A stretch of 64,000 nucleotides of DNA, taken from assembly GCF_900111155.1 (NCBI RefSeq), contig NZ_FOGG01000009.1, positions 111,230-175,229 of the forward strand, written 5' to 3'. The notes under the pieces were generated by a model, which was not told where the DNA came from, searched no databases, and was given only the letters and a program-made list of their open reading frames with translations. The stretch's first letter is position 1. The number at the start of each line of letters is the position of its first letter. The DNA is from Pedobacter rhizosphaerae. GTDB taxonomy: Bacteria; Bacteroidota; Bacteroidia; Sphingobacteriales; Sphingobacteriaceae. Both the position numbers and the translations under genes were made by a program. This document shows, one piece after another, positions 18,218 to 27,458 of the stretch.

Positions 18218-19429
18218 TTAATGTTCTGCCCACTCAATTTTACTCAAGTCAACACCTTCTTTAAACATTTCCCAAAGTGGAGAAAGTTCTCTTAAGTGGT
18301 TAACTGCTTTTTGAGTAATCTCGATGGCGTGATCGATATCTTCTTCAGTAGTAAATCTACCTAAACCGTAGCGGATAGAAGAGTGTGCTAAATCGTCTGA
18401 TAAACCTAAGCTTTTCAATACGTATGATGGTTCTAAAGAGGCAGAAGTACAAGCAGAACCAGAAGATACCGCTAAATCTTTCATTGCCATCATTAAACCT
18501 TCACCTTCAACATATTTAAAAGAGATGTTGGCTACGTGTGGTAAACGGTGCTCTGTATTACCATTAACATAACTTTCTTCCATTTTGTTTAAGGTTGTTT
18601 CTAATCTATCGCGTAAAGCAGATAAACGAACAGCTTCGCTTTCCATTTCTAAACGACAAAGTTCACAAGCTTTACCTAGTCCTACAATACCTGGAACGTT
18701 TAAAGTACCAGAACGCATACCACGCTCGTGGCCTCCACCATCCATTTGTGCAGTAACTTTAACTCTTGGGTTTTTACGGCGTACGTAAAGTGCACCAACA
18801 CCTTTTGGTCCGTACATTTTATGTGCCGAGAAAGCCATTAAGTCGATACCATCTGTATTTACATCAACAGGAATTTTTCCTACTGCCTGTGTTGCATCAG
18901 TCATAAATAAGGCACCATGCTTATGCGCAATAGCCGAAATTTCTTTTACCGGTTGAATTACGCCGATTTCATTGTTACCATACATGATGGAAACTAAAAT
19001 CGTTTCTGGAGTCATCGCAGCTTCAAGTTCAGCTAAGTCGATTAAACCGTCTTCTTTAACAGCAAGGTAAGTTACGCGTGCACCATTTTTTTCTAAATGC
19101 TTACAGGTATCTAAAACTGCTTTATGTTCGGTTACCGCAGTAATAATGTGGTTTCCTTTTTCTTTGTACATTTCGAACACACCCTTAATAGCGAGGTTAT
19201 CTGCTTCGGTTGCTCCAGATGTAAAAATAATTTCTTTTTCTGTACAGCCGATTAATTTGGCCACCTGCTCACGGGCATAATCAACCCCTTCTTCAGCTAC
19301 CCATCCGAAAGCGTGGTTTCTGCTGGCAGCATTTCCAAATTTTTCAGTAAAGTAGGGTAACATTGCTTCCAACACTCTAGGGTCAAGAGGTGTCGTTGCA
19401 TTATTGTCTAAATATATCGGCTGTTTCAT
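18218..19429 (-). CDS. iscS: Cysteine desulfurase IscS
   Basis: 403 aa PLP enzyme that takes sulfur from cysteine. It starts [23 protein letters not shown]. The PLP-lysine is in [21 protein letters not shown], the His/Asp pocket in [11 protein letters not shown] and [11 protein letters not shown], and the mobile-loop catalytic Cys in [19 protein letters not shown]. The group II (IscS) C-terminal segment is intact. It heads the iscSUA cluster; hscA/hscB and ferredoxin genes are not in the window. A TATCTTTG promoter lies 20 nt upstream. Confidence 0.96.
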   Translation of the reverse strand: MKQPIYLDNNATTPLDPRVLEAMLPYFTEKFGNAASRNHAFGWVAEEGVDYAREQVAKLIGCTEKEIIFTSGATEADNLAIKGVFEMYKEKGNHIITAVTEHKAVLDTCKHLEKNGARVTYLAVKEDGLIDLAELEAAMTPETILVSIMYGNNEIGVIQPVKEISAIAHKHGALFMTDATQAVGKIPVDVNTDGIDLMAFSAHKMYGPKGVGALYVRRKNPRVKVTAQMDGGGHERGMRSGTLNVPGIVGLGKACELCRLEMESEAVRLSALRDRLETTLNKMEESYVNGNTEHRLPHVANISFKYVEGEGLMMAMKDLAVSSGSACTSASLEPSYVLKSLGLSDDLAHSSIRYGLGRFTTEEDIDHAIEITQKAVNHLRELSPLWEMFKEGVDLSKIEWAEH

Positions 19430-19449
19430 CTTATTCTGTTAATTTTACT

Positions 19450-19478
19450 ACAAAGATACGAAAAAACTTTTCTAACAA
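19450..19478 (-). promoter_or_regulatory. Promoter of iscS (Bacteroidota type)
   Basis: On the minus strand, TATCTTTG (plus 19450-19457) matches TAnnTTTG. A TTG (plus 19476-19478) lies 18 nt upstream as the -33 element. Confidence 0.6.
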
Positions 19479-19567
19479 TTATAAATAATAGCTATGACTG
19501 TATAGGTAAAACCTGCATTTTTACATTTACCAAACCTTTCAGCTTTCATCCATTTGAATAAATACCT

Positions 19568-19975
19568 ATGAATAAGATAGAACATATCGGAATCGCGGTT
19601 AATAGCCTCGAAAAATCTATTGACGTGTATCAGAAACTCCTCAATACAGACTGCTACAAAACAGAACTAGTAGTTTCAGAACTGGTAAATACAGCTTTCT
19701 TTAAAACCGGTGAGAATAAAGTAGAATTGCTCGAAGGAACGGCTCCAGAAAGTGCGATAGCTAAATTTATTGAGAAAAAAGGCGAGGGGATTCATCATAT
19801 CGCATTTGCAGTAGATGATATTTTAGCAGAAATGGAAAGGCTAAAGCAGGAAGGTTTTGTGTTGTTAAATGAGCAACCCAAAAAAGGAGCAGATAATAAA
19901 ATGGTTTGTTTTGTGCATCCGAAAGATACCAATGGGGTTCTGATAGAGCTGTGTCAGGAAATTAAGTGGATATGA
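19568..19975 (+). CDS. mce: Methylmalonyl-CoA epimerase
   Basis: 135 aa VOC-fold metalloenzyme that interconverts (R)- and (S)-methylmalonyl-CoA in propionate/succinate metabolism. Family features are IEHIGIAVNSLEKSIDVYQKLL (first metal His), KVELLEGTAPES, GEGIHHIAFAVDD (second His) and the Glu of NGVLIELCQE. The mutase genes are not in the window; an acyl-CoA carboxylase beta-type subunit lies at 54486 and could belong to the same pathway. Divergent from iscS. Confidence 0.92.
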   Translation: MNKIEHIGIAVNSLEKSIDVYQKLLNTDCYKTELVVSELVNTAFFKTGENKVELLEGTAPESAIAKFIEKKGEGIHHIAFAVDDILAEMERLKQEGFVLLNEQPKKGADNKMVCFVHPKDTNGVLIELCQEIKWI

Positions 19976-20021
19976 GCTTGTTTAGTTGGTTAGAGGGGTG
20001 AGCTGTGTTAGTTGTGTCATT

Positions 20022-20048
20022 ACTCCAAGCTCCGAACTCCAAACTTGG
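20022..20048. repeat. CTCCAAN heptad array
   Basis: CTCCAAG, CTCCGAA, CTCCAAA and CTTGG sit in 7-base register inside the 19976-20366 spacer. They follow a GTTAGTTGGTTAG motif that also occurs twice there (19983 and 20048 regions), together with a twofold GGTGAGCTGTGTTA. Confidence 0.6.
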
Positions 20049-20090
20049 TTAGTTGGTTAGGGTTGAGGCGGTGAGCTGTGTTATGGGGCA

Positions 20091-20343
20091 AGACTTTGGA
20101 CTAACGACTGCGGACTATGGACTTTTTTCGCGCTCCAATCCTGTCCGTCGAGTTCCGCAGGAGTTCTACGGATTGTTTAATGGAGGAGAGTCTTGGACTC
20201 GGTTTAATTAATGTTGAGTTATGAAACTCAACGGTATGCTGTAATCCGTAGAGGCGCTGCGCTTAACTCTACGGACAGGGCAGGCTATGCGCCCAAGACT
20301 CTGGACTATTGACTGCAGACTAAAGACTTTTTTCGCGCTCCAA
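20091..20343. repeat. Nested inverted-repeat element bounded by 48-bp direct repeats
   Basis: The 48-bp flanks (20091-20138 and 20296-20343) agree at 42 of 48 positions. They consist of GACTNNN heptads followed by CTTTTTTCGCGCTCCAA. Between them, arms 20140-20174 and 20243-20279 are imperfect inverted repeats (ends CCTGTCCGT/ACGGACAGG and CTACGGATT/AATCCGTAG). They enclose a perfect 8-bp hairpin, GTTGAGTT-ATGA-AACTCAAC (20213-20232). No protein is encoded. The form resembles a non-autonomous palindromic element (MITE/REP-like); no transposase is nearby. Confidence 0.65.
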
Positions 20344-20366
20344 ACTATTTAGCTAATTTTGTAATT

Positions 20367-20654
20367 ATGAGTGATGCGTTGTCTTTAATTAGGATTATTA
20401 GCAAGGATTTTGATTTAGCAGAAGGGTTATCTGAGGAGCAACTGCGTTTTGCGATGATTGATGCTTTTGGTTACCTGATCGATAATGATTTTTCTAAGCT
20501 GGTACAGATTCTTTATAAGGCGGATGTAGATCAGTATAAATTGAAAGAGCTGTTAGAAAACACCAATGGTGCTAGTGCTGCCGAAATTATTGCTGACACT
20601 TATATCGCAAGGCAAAAGGCAAAAATCGAAACCTGGAAGAAATATAGTTCTTAA
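20367..20654 (+). CDS. Small conserved-looking hypothetical protein
   Basis: 95 aa, soluble and helical, with no signal peptide. MSDALSLIRIISKDFDLAEGLSEEQLRFAMIDAF is followed by YLIDNDFSKLVQILYKADVDQYKLKELLENT and a C-terminal helix with ARQKAKIETWKKYSS. Coding character is supported by the ordinary amino-acid mix, in contrast with the repeat spacer before it. Function not recognised. Confidence 0.65.
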   Translation: MSDALSLIRIISKDFDLAEGLSEEQLRFAMIDAFGYLIDNDFSKLVQILYKADVDQYKLKELLENTNGASAAEIIADTYIARQKAKIETWKKYSS

Positions 20655-20749
20655 TGATTAGGAGGCTGGAGGTTAGTGAGACTCTCAACTCCATAATTTT
20701 ATGGAAGGTTGTAGCGTTTATGCAGGTTATTCATCATAGACTCCAAAAT

Positions 20750-20786
20750 CCCAAGCCCCAAATCCAAACTGGATAAAGGGCTTGGG
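20750..20786 (-). terminator. Terminator downstream of the Gfo/Idh gene
   Basis: CCCAAGCCC (20750-20758) pairs perfectly with GGGCTTGGG (20778-20786). The minus-strand tail is ATTTTGG. The left arm is itself part of a CTCCAAA/CCCCAAA heptad run (20741-20770). Confidence 0.65.
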
Positions 20787-20797
20787 AGTAGAATCAG

Positions 20798-22111
20798 CTA
20801 AACCTTCGGCATTTTATAACCATTATGATATTGGGCGGCTAAATATTTATTTGCCTGGCTATCGGTGAATTTGCCTTTTGCGGCATCCCAGTATATTTTT
20901 TTTCCGGTGCGGTAAGCAATATTGCCCATTTGACAAATGGTAGCCACATGCGCTCCAGCCTGTATAGGTGCATTTAAATCTTCCAGCTTGCGAGATTGTA
21001 TAACATCCAGGAAATTTTTGGTGTGTAATTGCAATCCATTATCTACTGATTTTTGAAAAGGAACTGCTTCAATTCTATTTTTGTCGCCGTCTTTTCCAGG
21101 AATCACTTCCCAGCCCTGGCGATTAAGCACTAAAGTGCCGTTGTTTCCAATAAATGCAACCCCATGGTTTCTGCTATAAGGACCATCATCTATGCCAGTA
21201 GCATGTTCCCATTGCATATTAAAGCCTTCAAATTCATATATAGTTGTTAGGGTATCCGGTGTTTCCGAAGCGTCGTCTGGATAGGCAAATTTTCCCCCTG
21301 AGGCTACAATACTTTTTGGGGCAGATGCTTTCATGCCTAACAAGGCATAGTCAATCATGTGTACGCCCCAATCGGTCATTAAGCCCCCGGCATAATCCCA
21401 GAACCAGCGAAAATCGAAATGAAAACGATTTTTATTAAAAGGATGTTGGGTAGCCGGACCCAGCCACATGTTATAATCTACACCTTCGGGAACGGCACTG
21501 TCTGGAACTTTAGGTATAGCTTTCATCCAGCCTTGGTAAGCCCAGGCTTTTACCAAACGGATATTCCCTAATTTGCCCGAATGAACGTAAGCAATGGCAT
21601 CGGCAAAGTGTTTCTGGCTACGCTGCCATTGGCCAACCTGTACCACCTTATTGTATTTTTGTTGTGCAGCTATCATTTCATTACACTCGGCAATAGAATT
21701 ACCGACTGGTTTTTCTACATAAACATCTTTGCCTGCGGCGAGTGCATCAACCATTATTTTACAATGCCAATGATCTGGAGTTCCAATTACAATGGCATCT
21801 ATATCTTTATTTTCGAGGATTTGTTTGTAATCGCCTGTAGTGGTTACCGTAATGCCTTTTTTAGCAAGTTCGGCAGCTCTTTTGCTTAATACATTCTGAT
21901 CTACATCGCACAGAGCAATACATTGTGCTCTGGGATCTTTAAGCAAGGCGGTTAAATCAGACCAACCCATACCATTGATGCCGATTGCGGCGATACGGAT
22001 TTTATCTGCTTTGCTTTTGTTTGTGGCGAATAAATTTAAGGGGAGGATGCTGGCTAAACCAGTGCTTGCTAATAGTAATGAGCTTGATTGGATGAATTTT
22101 CTGCGTTTCAT
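20798..22111 (-). CDS. Secreted Gfo/Idh/MocA-family oxidoreductase
   Basis: 437 aa. The N-terminal twin-arginine signal (MKRRKFIQSSSLLLASTGLA) implies folded export with NAD(P) bound. The Rossmann domain (about 38-160) includes IRIAAIGINGMGW, ALCDVDQNVL, and the hallmark VIGTPDHWHCKIMVDALAAGKDVYVEKPVG with the catalytic-region Lys. The C-terminal alpha/beta domain carries WFWDYAGGLMTDWGVHMIDYAL. It is likely a sugar or glycoside oxidoreductase; substrate unknown. The gene stands alone with its own terminator. Confidence 0.9.
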   Translation of the reverse strand: MKRRKFIQSSSLLLASTGLASILPLNLFATNKSKADKIRIAAIGINGMGWSDLTALLKDPRAQCIALCDVDQNVLSKRAAELAKKGITVTTTGDYKQILENKDIDAIVIGTPDHWHCKIMVDALAAGKDVYVEKPVGNSIAECNEMIAAQQKYNKVVQVGQWQRSQKHFADAIAYVHSGKLGNIRLVKAWAYQGWMKAIPKVPDSAVPEGVDYNMWLGPATQHPFNKNRFHFDFRWFWDYAGGLMTDWGVHMIDYALLGMKASAPKSIVASGGKFAYPDDASETPDTLTTIYEFEGFNMQWEHATGIDDGPYSRNHGVAFIGNNGTLVLNRQGWEVIPGKDGDKNRIEAVPFQKSVDNGLQLHTKNFLDVIQSRKLEDLNAPIQAGAHVATICQMGNIAYRTGKKIYWDAAKGKFTDSQANKYLAAQYHNGYKMPKV

Positions 22112-22230
22112 TAAGGTTTAATTTGGTTATTTTTAAAATTAATAAAAATATCAGAAAATGAAGCGAATAACGTTATAGTTACGTTTATTTTTTGAATTCC
22201 TCTTTTTGTAAATTAAATTTAATAGAGGTG

Positions 22231-22261
22231 TTGATTCTTATAAAATAAATTAATACATTTG
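22231..22261 (+). promoter_or_regulatory. Promoter of rpmE2
   Basis: TTG at 22231-22233 and TACATTTG at 22254-22261 (exact TAnnTTTG) are 20 nt apart. This predicts a 5' leader of about 110 nt before the ATG at 22378, long enough for regulation. Confidence 0.65.
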
Positions 22262-22377
22262 CATCCTCTAAAATAGAGGTAGAAAGACAAATAGGAAATG
22301 TCATAAGCATTGTTGCCAGCAAATTGCAACTAAATGTTCTTGATGCTTTCACACAAAAAACATAAAATAATATTCAA

Positions 22378-22626
22378 ATGAAAAAAGATTTGCACCCATC
22401 AAGCTACAGACCTGTTGTTTTCAAAGATATGTCTAATGACTATGCTTTCTTAACAAAATCATGTGTAGATACTAAAGAAACTATTAAATGGGAAGATGGT
22501 AATGAGTATCCTTTATATAAATTAGAGATTTCTCATACTTCACACCCTTTTTATACTGGTAAAATGAAATTGGTTGATACAGCTGGACGTATCGATAAAT
22601 TCAAAAACCGTTACGCTAAGAAATAA
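22378..22626 (+). CDS. rpmE2: 50S ribosomal protein L31, type B
   Basis: 82 aa. It matches the type B family ([19 protein letters not shown], then [26 protein letters not shown]). It lacks the CxxC zinc ligands of type A L31, so it is the zinc-independent form. It has a strong promoter, a leader of about 110 nt and a terminator, so it is monocistronic. Confidence 0.95.
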   Translation: MKKDLHPSSYRPVVFKDMSNDYAFLTKSCVDTKETIKWEDGNEYPLYKLEISHTSHPFYTGKMKLVDTAGRIDKFKNRYAKK

Positions 22627-22651
22627 TTTTAGCAACAAAAAGCATTTTTTG

Positions 22652-22690
22652 AAGTCCCTTTGCCAAAAGCATCGGGACTTTTTTTATTTT
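22652..22690 (+). terminator. Terminator of rpmE2
   Basis: AAGTCCC (22652-22658) pairs with GGGACTT (22674-22680) and is followed by a run of T (22679-22685). A TTG in this hairpin opens the frame of the next gene, which argues against using that upstream start. Confidence 0.8.
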
Positions 22691-22698
22691 TGTTGCTT

Positions 22699-23874
22699 AT
22701 GACAATCAATCTATTTGATGATTCCAGCTGGACGTCTCTCCGTCCGCTTACATTTACAAGGCCAGTTGCCGATTTACGAGTAGGGATATTAACCATTGCA
22801 GAAAAATGGGCAAAGCATTTGCAGTCTGATTTTGGTTTTATAACACAGGAATACCTTGCGAAGAAATTTAGCGCAAAAGCTAATCCTGATATTTTTATTA
22901 ACGGTTCTGTATGTCCTGACGAAGCACTTTTGGAAGCCCTTAGTGGCTTAAGAAATGGGGAATCTTTGGTTAAAGGGGATTTAATTATCGCTTATAAACC
23001 GGATCAATCCGCTACGCATAGTCTGGAGCTTGCAAGGTCTTTAAAAACAGTTGAGTTTAAAGGTGATTTTATCAGCATCAGCTATCCTGATCACATTTTT
23101 ACACACAATGGCGTAGAGCTTAAAAAGGATTTTGAACTTTTAACCAAGGGGAGGACTTCTGGCACGCTGAGTAGTACCAACACCTTTTTAGGAGATAATA
23201 TTTTCATTGAAGAAGGTGCTAAAGCTGAATGTTCGGTATTTAACAGTCTTCAAGGACCCATATACTTGGGTAAAAATGCTGAAGTTTGGGAAAGTTGTAA
23301 TATTAGAGGTTCATTTGCGCTTTGCGATGATTCGTCAGTGAAGATGGGGGCGAAGATTTATCCGAATACCACTATTGGACCGCATACTAGGGTTGGCGGT
23401 GAAATTAATAATGCGGTGATTTGGGGCTATTCTTCTAAAGGGCATGAAGGCTATTTGGGGAATGCTGTATTGGGGCAGTGGTGTAATATTGGGGCTGATA
23501 CCAATAATTCAAATTTAAAGAATAATTACGCAGAGGTAAAGCTGTGGGATTACGAAGCAGAAAGCTTCCGTAAAACAGGTTTGCAGTTTTGTGGTTTAAT
23601 TATGGCCGATCATGCTAAATGCGGGATCAATACGATGTTTAATACCGGAACGGTGGCAGGGGTAAGCGCTAATATTTTTGGCGCGGGATTTCCACGTAAC
23701 TTTATCCCGGATTTTGCCTGGGGAGGTGCGCAAGGATTCGATGTGTATAGCCTGGACAAGATGTTTGAAACAGCTGAAAAGGTATACGCAAGAAGAGATC
23801 TCCCTTTTGATGAGGTTGAAAAGGAAATTATTGGCAAAGTTTACGAACTAACTGAACAATACAGAAGGTTTTAA
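22699..23874 (+). CDS. Bacteroidota-type GlmU: UDP-GlcNAc diphosphorylase / GlcN-1-P acetyltransferase
   Basis: 391 aa from the ATG at 22699 (MTINLFDDSSWTSLRPLTFTRPVADLRVGIL). The family signature RPLTFTRPVADLR replaces the usual LxxGxGTRM nucleotidyltransferase motif. The C-terminal half is a left-handed beta-helix of hexapeptide repeats (IYLGKNAEVWESCNIRGSF, IYPNTTIGPHTRVGGEINNAV, LGQWCNIGADTNNSNLKNNY). It should supply UDP-N-acetylglucosamine for the cell wall. tpiA and prmA follow on the same strand after a 62-bp gap. Function rests on the family model for alternative GlmU proteins. Confidence 0.85.
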   Translation: MTINLFDDSSWTSLRPLTFTRPVADLRVGILTIAEKWAKHLQSDFGFITQEYLAKKFSAKANPDIFINGSVCPDEALLEALSGLRNGESLVKGDLIIAYKPDQSATHSLELARSLKTVEFKGDFISISYPDHIFTHNGVELKKDFELLTKGRTSGTLSSTNTFLGDNIFIEEGAKAECSVFNSLQGPIYLGKNAEVWESCNIRGSFALCDDSSVKMGAKIYPNTTIGPHTRVGGEINNAVIWGYSSKGHEGYLGNAVLGQWCNIGADTNNSNLKNNYAEVKLWDYEAESFRKTGLQFCGLIMADHAKCGINTMFNTGTVAGVSANIFGAGFPRNFIPDFAWGGAQGFDVYSLDKMFETAEKVYARRDLPFDEVEKEIIGKVYELTEQYRRF

Positions 23875-23936
23875 ACTGTTTATAGAAAAGAAACTAAATA
23901 CTAATCAGTGGTTTTATGCCACTAAGAATAAATGAC

Positions 23937-24698
23937 ATGAGAAAAAAAATAGTTGCCGGTAACTGGAAAATGAATTTGGATTACAATGAAGGTATTTCAT
24001 TGTTCAGCGAAATTGTAAATATGGTTAAAGATGAACGCAAAGGCGATCAGTTAGCTGTTATTTGCGCGCCATTTATCCATTTAAACAGTTTGACTAAGTT
24101 AGGCGGAAACGATGTTAAAATCGGTGCTCAGAACATCCATGATAAAGAAAGTGGTGCTTACACAGGTGAGATTTCTGCCAAAATGATCAAATCGGTTGGT
24201 GTGGAGTATGTAATTTTAGGTCACTCAGAGCGCAGACAATATTTTGCTGAGAGTGATGAATTATTAGCGGCTAAAACCAAAACTGCTTTGGCAAATGGTT
24301 TAACACCAATTTTCTGTATCGGTGAAACTTTAGACGAGCGTAATAATGGTAGTTATTATGAAGTTTTGAAAAAACAATTATTGGATGGTCTGTTCGGCTT
24401 AACAGAAGAAGATTTCAAGAAAATTGTTATTGCATATGAGCCAGTTTGGGCTATTGGTACTGGTTTAACTGCAACACCAGAGCAAGCGCAGGATATTCAT
24501 GCTTTTATCCGCAGTGAAATCCATGCCAAATATGGTTTTAATGTCGCTGATGATACGACTATTCTTTATGGAGGTAGCTGTAACCCAGGTAATGCAGCAA
24601 GCTTATTTGCCCAGACAGATATTGATGGCGGGTTAATTGGTGGTGCCTCATTAAAATCGCGTGATTTTACAGATATTATTAAAGCTTTAAACAGCTAA
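23937..24698 (+). CDS. tpiA: Triose-phosphate isomerase
   Basis: 253 aa from the ATG at 23937 (MRKKIVAGNWKMNLD); seven extra upstream codons are open but not conserved. Catalytic Lys is in NWKMN, His in YVILGHSERRQYF, and Glu in VIAYEPVWAIGTG. The phosphate-gripping GGSCNPGN and GGLIGGASLK are intact. It catalyses the DHAP/GAP interconversion of glycolysis. Its TAA overlaps the prmA ATG by one base. Confidence 0.97.
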   Translation: MRKKIVAGNWKMNLDYNEGISLFSEIVNMVKDERKGDQLAVICAPFIHLNSLTKLGGNDVKIGAQNIHDKESGAYTGEISAKMIKSVGVEYVILGHSERRQYFAESDELLAAKTKTALANGLTPIFCIGETLDERNNGSYYEVLKKQLLDGLFGLTEEDFKKIVIAYEPVWAIGTGLTATPEQAQDIHAFIRSEIHAKYGFNVADDTTILYGGSCNPGNAASLFAQTDIDGGLIGGASLKSRDFTDIIKALNS

Positions 24699-25537
24699 TG
24701 CAATATATAAAAGCCATATTTAAATTCAATAGTATTGAAGAGTATCAGCAAGATCTACTTATCAGTGATCTTGCTGATCTTGGTTTTGATACCTTTGAAG
24801 ATAGTGAGAGCGGATTTACTGCTTTTGTTATTAAAGATAATTTCGATGAGCAGGAACTGCAAACATTGTTGGGTAACTATTCAGCAGAATTTATAACCGA
24901 CTATACGCTTGAAGACGTAGCAGACGAGAACTGGAATGCGGAGTGGGAAAAGAATTTTAGTCCTTTAATTATCGACGATGTATGTTACGTACGGGCTACT
25001 TTTCACGAGCCTCAGCCATCTTACCCATATGAAATTGTGATTGATCCGAAGATGTCGTTTGGTACAGGTCACCATCAAACTACTACCATGATGATGCAGT
25101 ATATTTTAGCTGCAGATTTAAAGGATAAAGCGGTTTTGGATATGGGCTGTGGAACAGCAATTTTGGCTATTTTAGCTGCTAAATTGGGTGCAAAACGCCT
25201 TGTTGCCATCGATTATGATGAGGTTTGCTACGATAGTACATTAGAAAACGCAGCTTTAAATCATGTGGATAATTTACAGGCATTATGTGGTAGTAAAGAA
25301 GTGATCCCTGACGAATTGTATGAGGTAATTTTTGCTAATATCAATAGAAATATTCTTCTGGATCAAATTCAGCGCTATGCTGAAGTACTTAAACCTGAAG
25401 GGAAAATCTTCTTCAGTGGCTTCTATCTTGATCCGGATTTGGGATTAATTACTGCAGAATGTGCTAAATACGGTATCAAATACGTTGATCATAAACAGAA
25501 CGGCGAATGGGTAGCGGCACAGTTTGAGAAAAAATAA
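24698..25537 (+). CDS. prmA: Ribosomal protein L11 methyltransferase
   Basis: 279 aa. The substrate-binding N-terminal domain (about 1-90, FKFNSIEEYQQDLLISDLADLGFDTFEDS) precedes the SAM domain with PrmA hallmarks: DPKMSFGTGHHQTTTMMMQYI, VLDMGCGTAILAILAAKLGA, and FANINRNILLDQI (NPxY-like position). The start codon overlaps the tpiA stop (TAATG), so translation is coupled. Confidence 0.95.
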   Translation: MQYIKAIFKFNSIEEYQQDLLISDLADLGFDTFEDSESGFTAFVIKDNFDEQELQTLLGNYSAEFITDYTLEDVADENWNAEWEKNFSPLIIDDVCYVRATFHEPQPSYPYEIVIDPKMSFGTGHHQTTTMMMQYILAADLKDKAVLDMGCGTAILAILAAKLGAKRLVAIDYDEVCYDSTLENAALNHVDNLQALCGSKEVIPDELYEVIFANINRNILLDQIQRYAEVLKPEGKIFFSGFYLDPDLGLITAECAKYGIKYVDHKQNGEWVAAQFEKK

Positions 25538-25557
25538 TGATTGAATTTTGAGTGAGT

Positions 25558-25596
25558 GAATGACATTGCGGTTTATTTTTTAGCGCATTGTCATTC
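25558..25596. terminator. Hairpin between prmA and mpl
   Basis: GAATGACATTGCG (25558-25570) and CGCATTGTCATTC (25584-25596) pair with one central mismatch. A clean T tract is lacking, so this may be a weak terminator or a repeat relic. TCATTCAA-type 8-mers follow it. Confidence 0.4.
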
Positions 25597-25643
25597 AATT
25601 CTTCTTTAATTCTTTCATTCAATAATTTACTCATTTTATTATT

Positions 25644-26996
25644 ATGCGTATACATTTTATTGCAATAGGTGGAAGTGCTATGCACAACCTGGCTATTGCG
25701 CTTCATAAAAAAGGATATCAGATTTCTGGTTCAGACGATGTGATTTTTGAACCTGCCCAATCGCGATTGGCAACATATGATCTTTTACCCAAGGAAATGG
25801 GCTGGGATGAATCTCGCATTACAGCTGATTTGGATGCGGTAATTTTAGGGATGCATGCGAGAATTGATAACCCCGAGTTGTTAAAGGCACAGGCATTAGG
25901 ACTGAAAATATATTCTTACCCTGAATATGTTTACGAGCAGAGTAAATCTAAGCTACGTGTGGTTATTGGCGGTAGTCATGGTAAAACTACGATTACCAGT
26001 ATGATTCTTCATGTACTCAATTATTATGGTCGTGATTTTGATTATTTAGTAGGGGCTCAGCTTGCTGGTTTCGATACCATGGTGAAGATTACCAGAGAAG
26101 CACCAGTGATGATTATTGAGGGCGATGAATATCTTTCTTCTCCAATAGATAGGCGACCTAAATTTCACCTCTATAAAGCTAATGTTGCGGTAATTAGTGG
26201 AATTGCCTGGGATCATATCAACGTTTTTCCAACGTATGCAGATTATGTTTCGCAATTTGGGAAATTCATTGATACCATTGAGGAAAATGGTACTTTGATT
26301 TTTTGCAGTGCTGATCAGGATTTACATGAGCTTGTCGACAAATCTGAAGCTTCGGTTAAGCGTATTGGTTATGCTATTCCGGAGCACACTATTGAAAATG
26401 GTATCACTTATCTTTTTCCAGATCATACCGCACTAAAGGTTTTTGGAGATCACAATTTGATGAATCTAAATGCTGCTAAATTGGTTTGTGAAGAATTGGA
26501 TATTTCGGCTGAACAATTTAATAAAGCCATCGCCTCATTTACGGGTGCCGCAAAGCGCTTAGAAATCATTTCTGCTGATGAATCTACCAATGTTTACAAA
26601 GACTTTGCACATTCACCATCTAAGCTAAAAGCCACAATTGATGCTGTGAAAAGTCAATTTGATCAGCGCAAGTTAGTAGCTTGTATCGAACTACATACTT
26701 TTAGTAGTTTAAATAAGGACTTCTTGAAAGAGTATGCCGGTGCAATGGATAAAGCAGATGAAGCTATTGTTTTTATCGATATAAAATCTTTTGAACAAAA
26801 GAGAATGGAGCCGTTTTCAGAAAGTGATGTTCGTGAAGCATTTGCAAACCCAAATTTGAAGTTCTTTAATGATGCCACACAGCTTAAGGCTTATCTTTTA
26901 AGTTTGAAATACCAAAATACTAATCTTCTGTTGATGAGTTCTGGTAATTATGCCGGTTTTGATCTTCCTGAGTTGGCGGCTCAATTACCCCGTTAA
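25644..26996 (+). CDS. mpl: Murein tripeptide ligase (UDP-MurNAc:L-Ala-D-Glu-mDAP ligase)
   Basis: 450 aa Mur-ligase-family enzyme of peptidoglycan recycling. It starts MRIHFIAIGGSAMHNLAIALHKKGYQISGSDD (dinucleotide-type domain). The ATP P-loop is GGSHGKTTITSMI, the central residues are IIEGDEYLSSPIDRRPKF (Glu and modified Lys region), and the C-terminal domain has FKDFAHSPSKLKATI. The SGSDD, GDEY and DFAHSP motifs distinguish Mpl/MurC-like proteins. It overlaps the following XRE gene by one base. Confidence 0.92.
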   Translation: MRIHFIAIGGSAMHNLAIALHKKGYQISGSDDVIFEPAQSRLATYDLLPKEMGWDESRITADLDAVILGMHARIDNPELLKAQALGLKIYSYPEYVYEQSKSKLRVVIGGSHGKTTITSMILHVLNYYGRDFDYLVGAQLAGFDTMVKITREAPVMIIEGDEYLSSPIDRRPKFHLYKANVAVISGIAWDHINVFPTYADYVSQFGKFIDTIEENGTLIFCSADQDLHELVDKSEASVKRIGYAIPEHTIENGITYLFPDHTALKVFGDHNLMNLNAAKLVCEELDISAEQFNKAIASFTGAAKRLEIISADESTNVYKDFAHSPSKLKATIDAVKSQFDQRKLVACIELHTFSSLNKDFLKEYAGAMDKADEAIVFIDIKSFEQKRMEPFSESDVREAFANPNLKFFNDATQLKAYLLSLKYQNTNLLLMSSGNYAGFDLPELAAQLPR

Positions 26997-27316
26997 TGAA
27001 CGCTGTTGGAGAAAATATAAAAAAAAGCAGGATTGAGCTTGGCTTAAGTCAAGCTCAGGCTGCTAAGATGCTCCAAATTTCTACTCCTGCCTTCTGTAAA
27101 ATAGAAACTGGTCAAACTGATCTGAATGTTTCCAGATTGCTTCAAATAGCCAAAGTATTTAAAGTAAAGGTAGATCGATTACTTTATGGAACTACGAATA
27201 AGGCAGATTCTTCTGAAGAAATAAATGTGCTAAAGGCTGAACTTCTCGTTAAAGATGAAGAATTGAATAAGCTCCGCAAAAAGATTATTGATCTTTATGA
27301 TAAATTAGGAATGTAA
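26996..27316 (+). CDS. XRE-family HTH regulator with C-terminal coiled coil
   Basis: 106 aa. An HTH_3 domain occupies residues about 5-62 (IKKSRIELGLSQAQAAKMLQISTPAFCKIETGQTDLNVSRLLQIAKVF). It is followed by a linker and a helix with heptad leucines/lysines (EINVLKAELLVKDEELNKLRKKIIDLYDKL), probably for dimerisation. It is translationally coupled to mpl through TAATG overlap. Its targets are unknown. Confidence 0.88.
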   Translation: MNAVGENIKKSRIELGLSQAQAAKMLQISTPAFCKIETGQTDLNVSRLLQIAKVFKVKVDRLLYGTTNKADSSEEINVLKAELLVKDEELNKLRKKIIDLYDKLGM

Positions 27317-27458
27317 CCTTTAGGGAATGGTGTGCGGTTTGTTTATTGGTGTGTGGGGAGTTGTTCTGGTTCGTGGGGTATGATTTATTTGGTTAAATAA
27401 AATTCATTTAATGTTGTTTGGTTTTGAATATTATTCTGATTTAATTTAAATTTACAGA

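Noticed and set aside
20140..20279. tRNA or tmRNA gene in the mce downstream spacer
   Set aside because: The stem-rich sequence has no TTCGA-type T loop, acceptor-stem match or anticodon arm.
22660..22698. TTG start for the GlmU-like gene
   Set aside because: It lies inside the rpmE2 terminator hairpin; the ATG at 22699 starts the conserved sequence.
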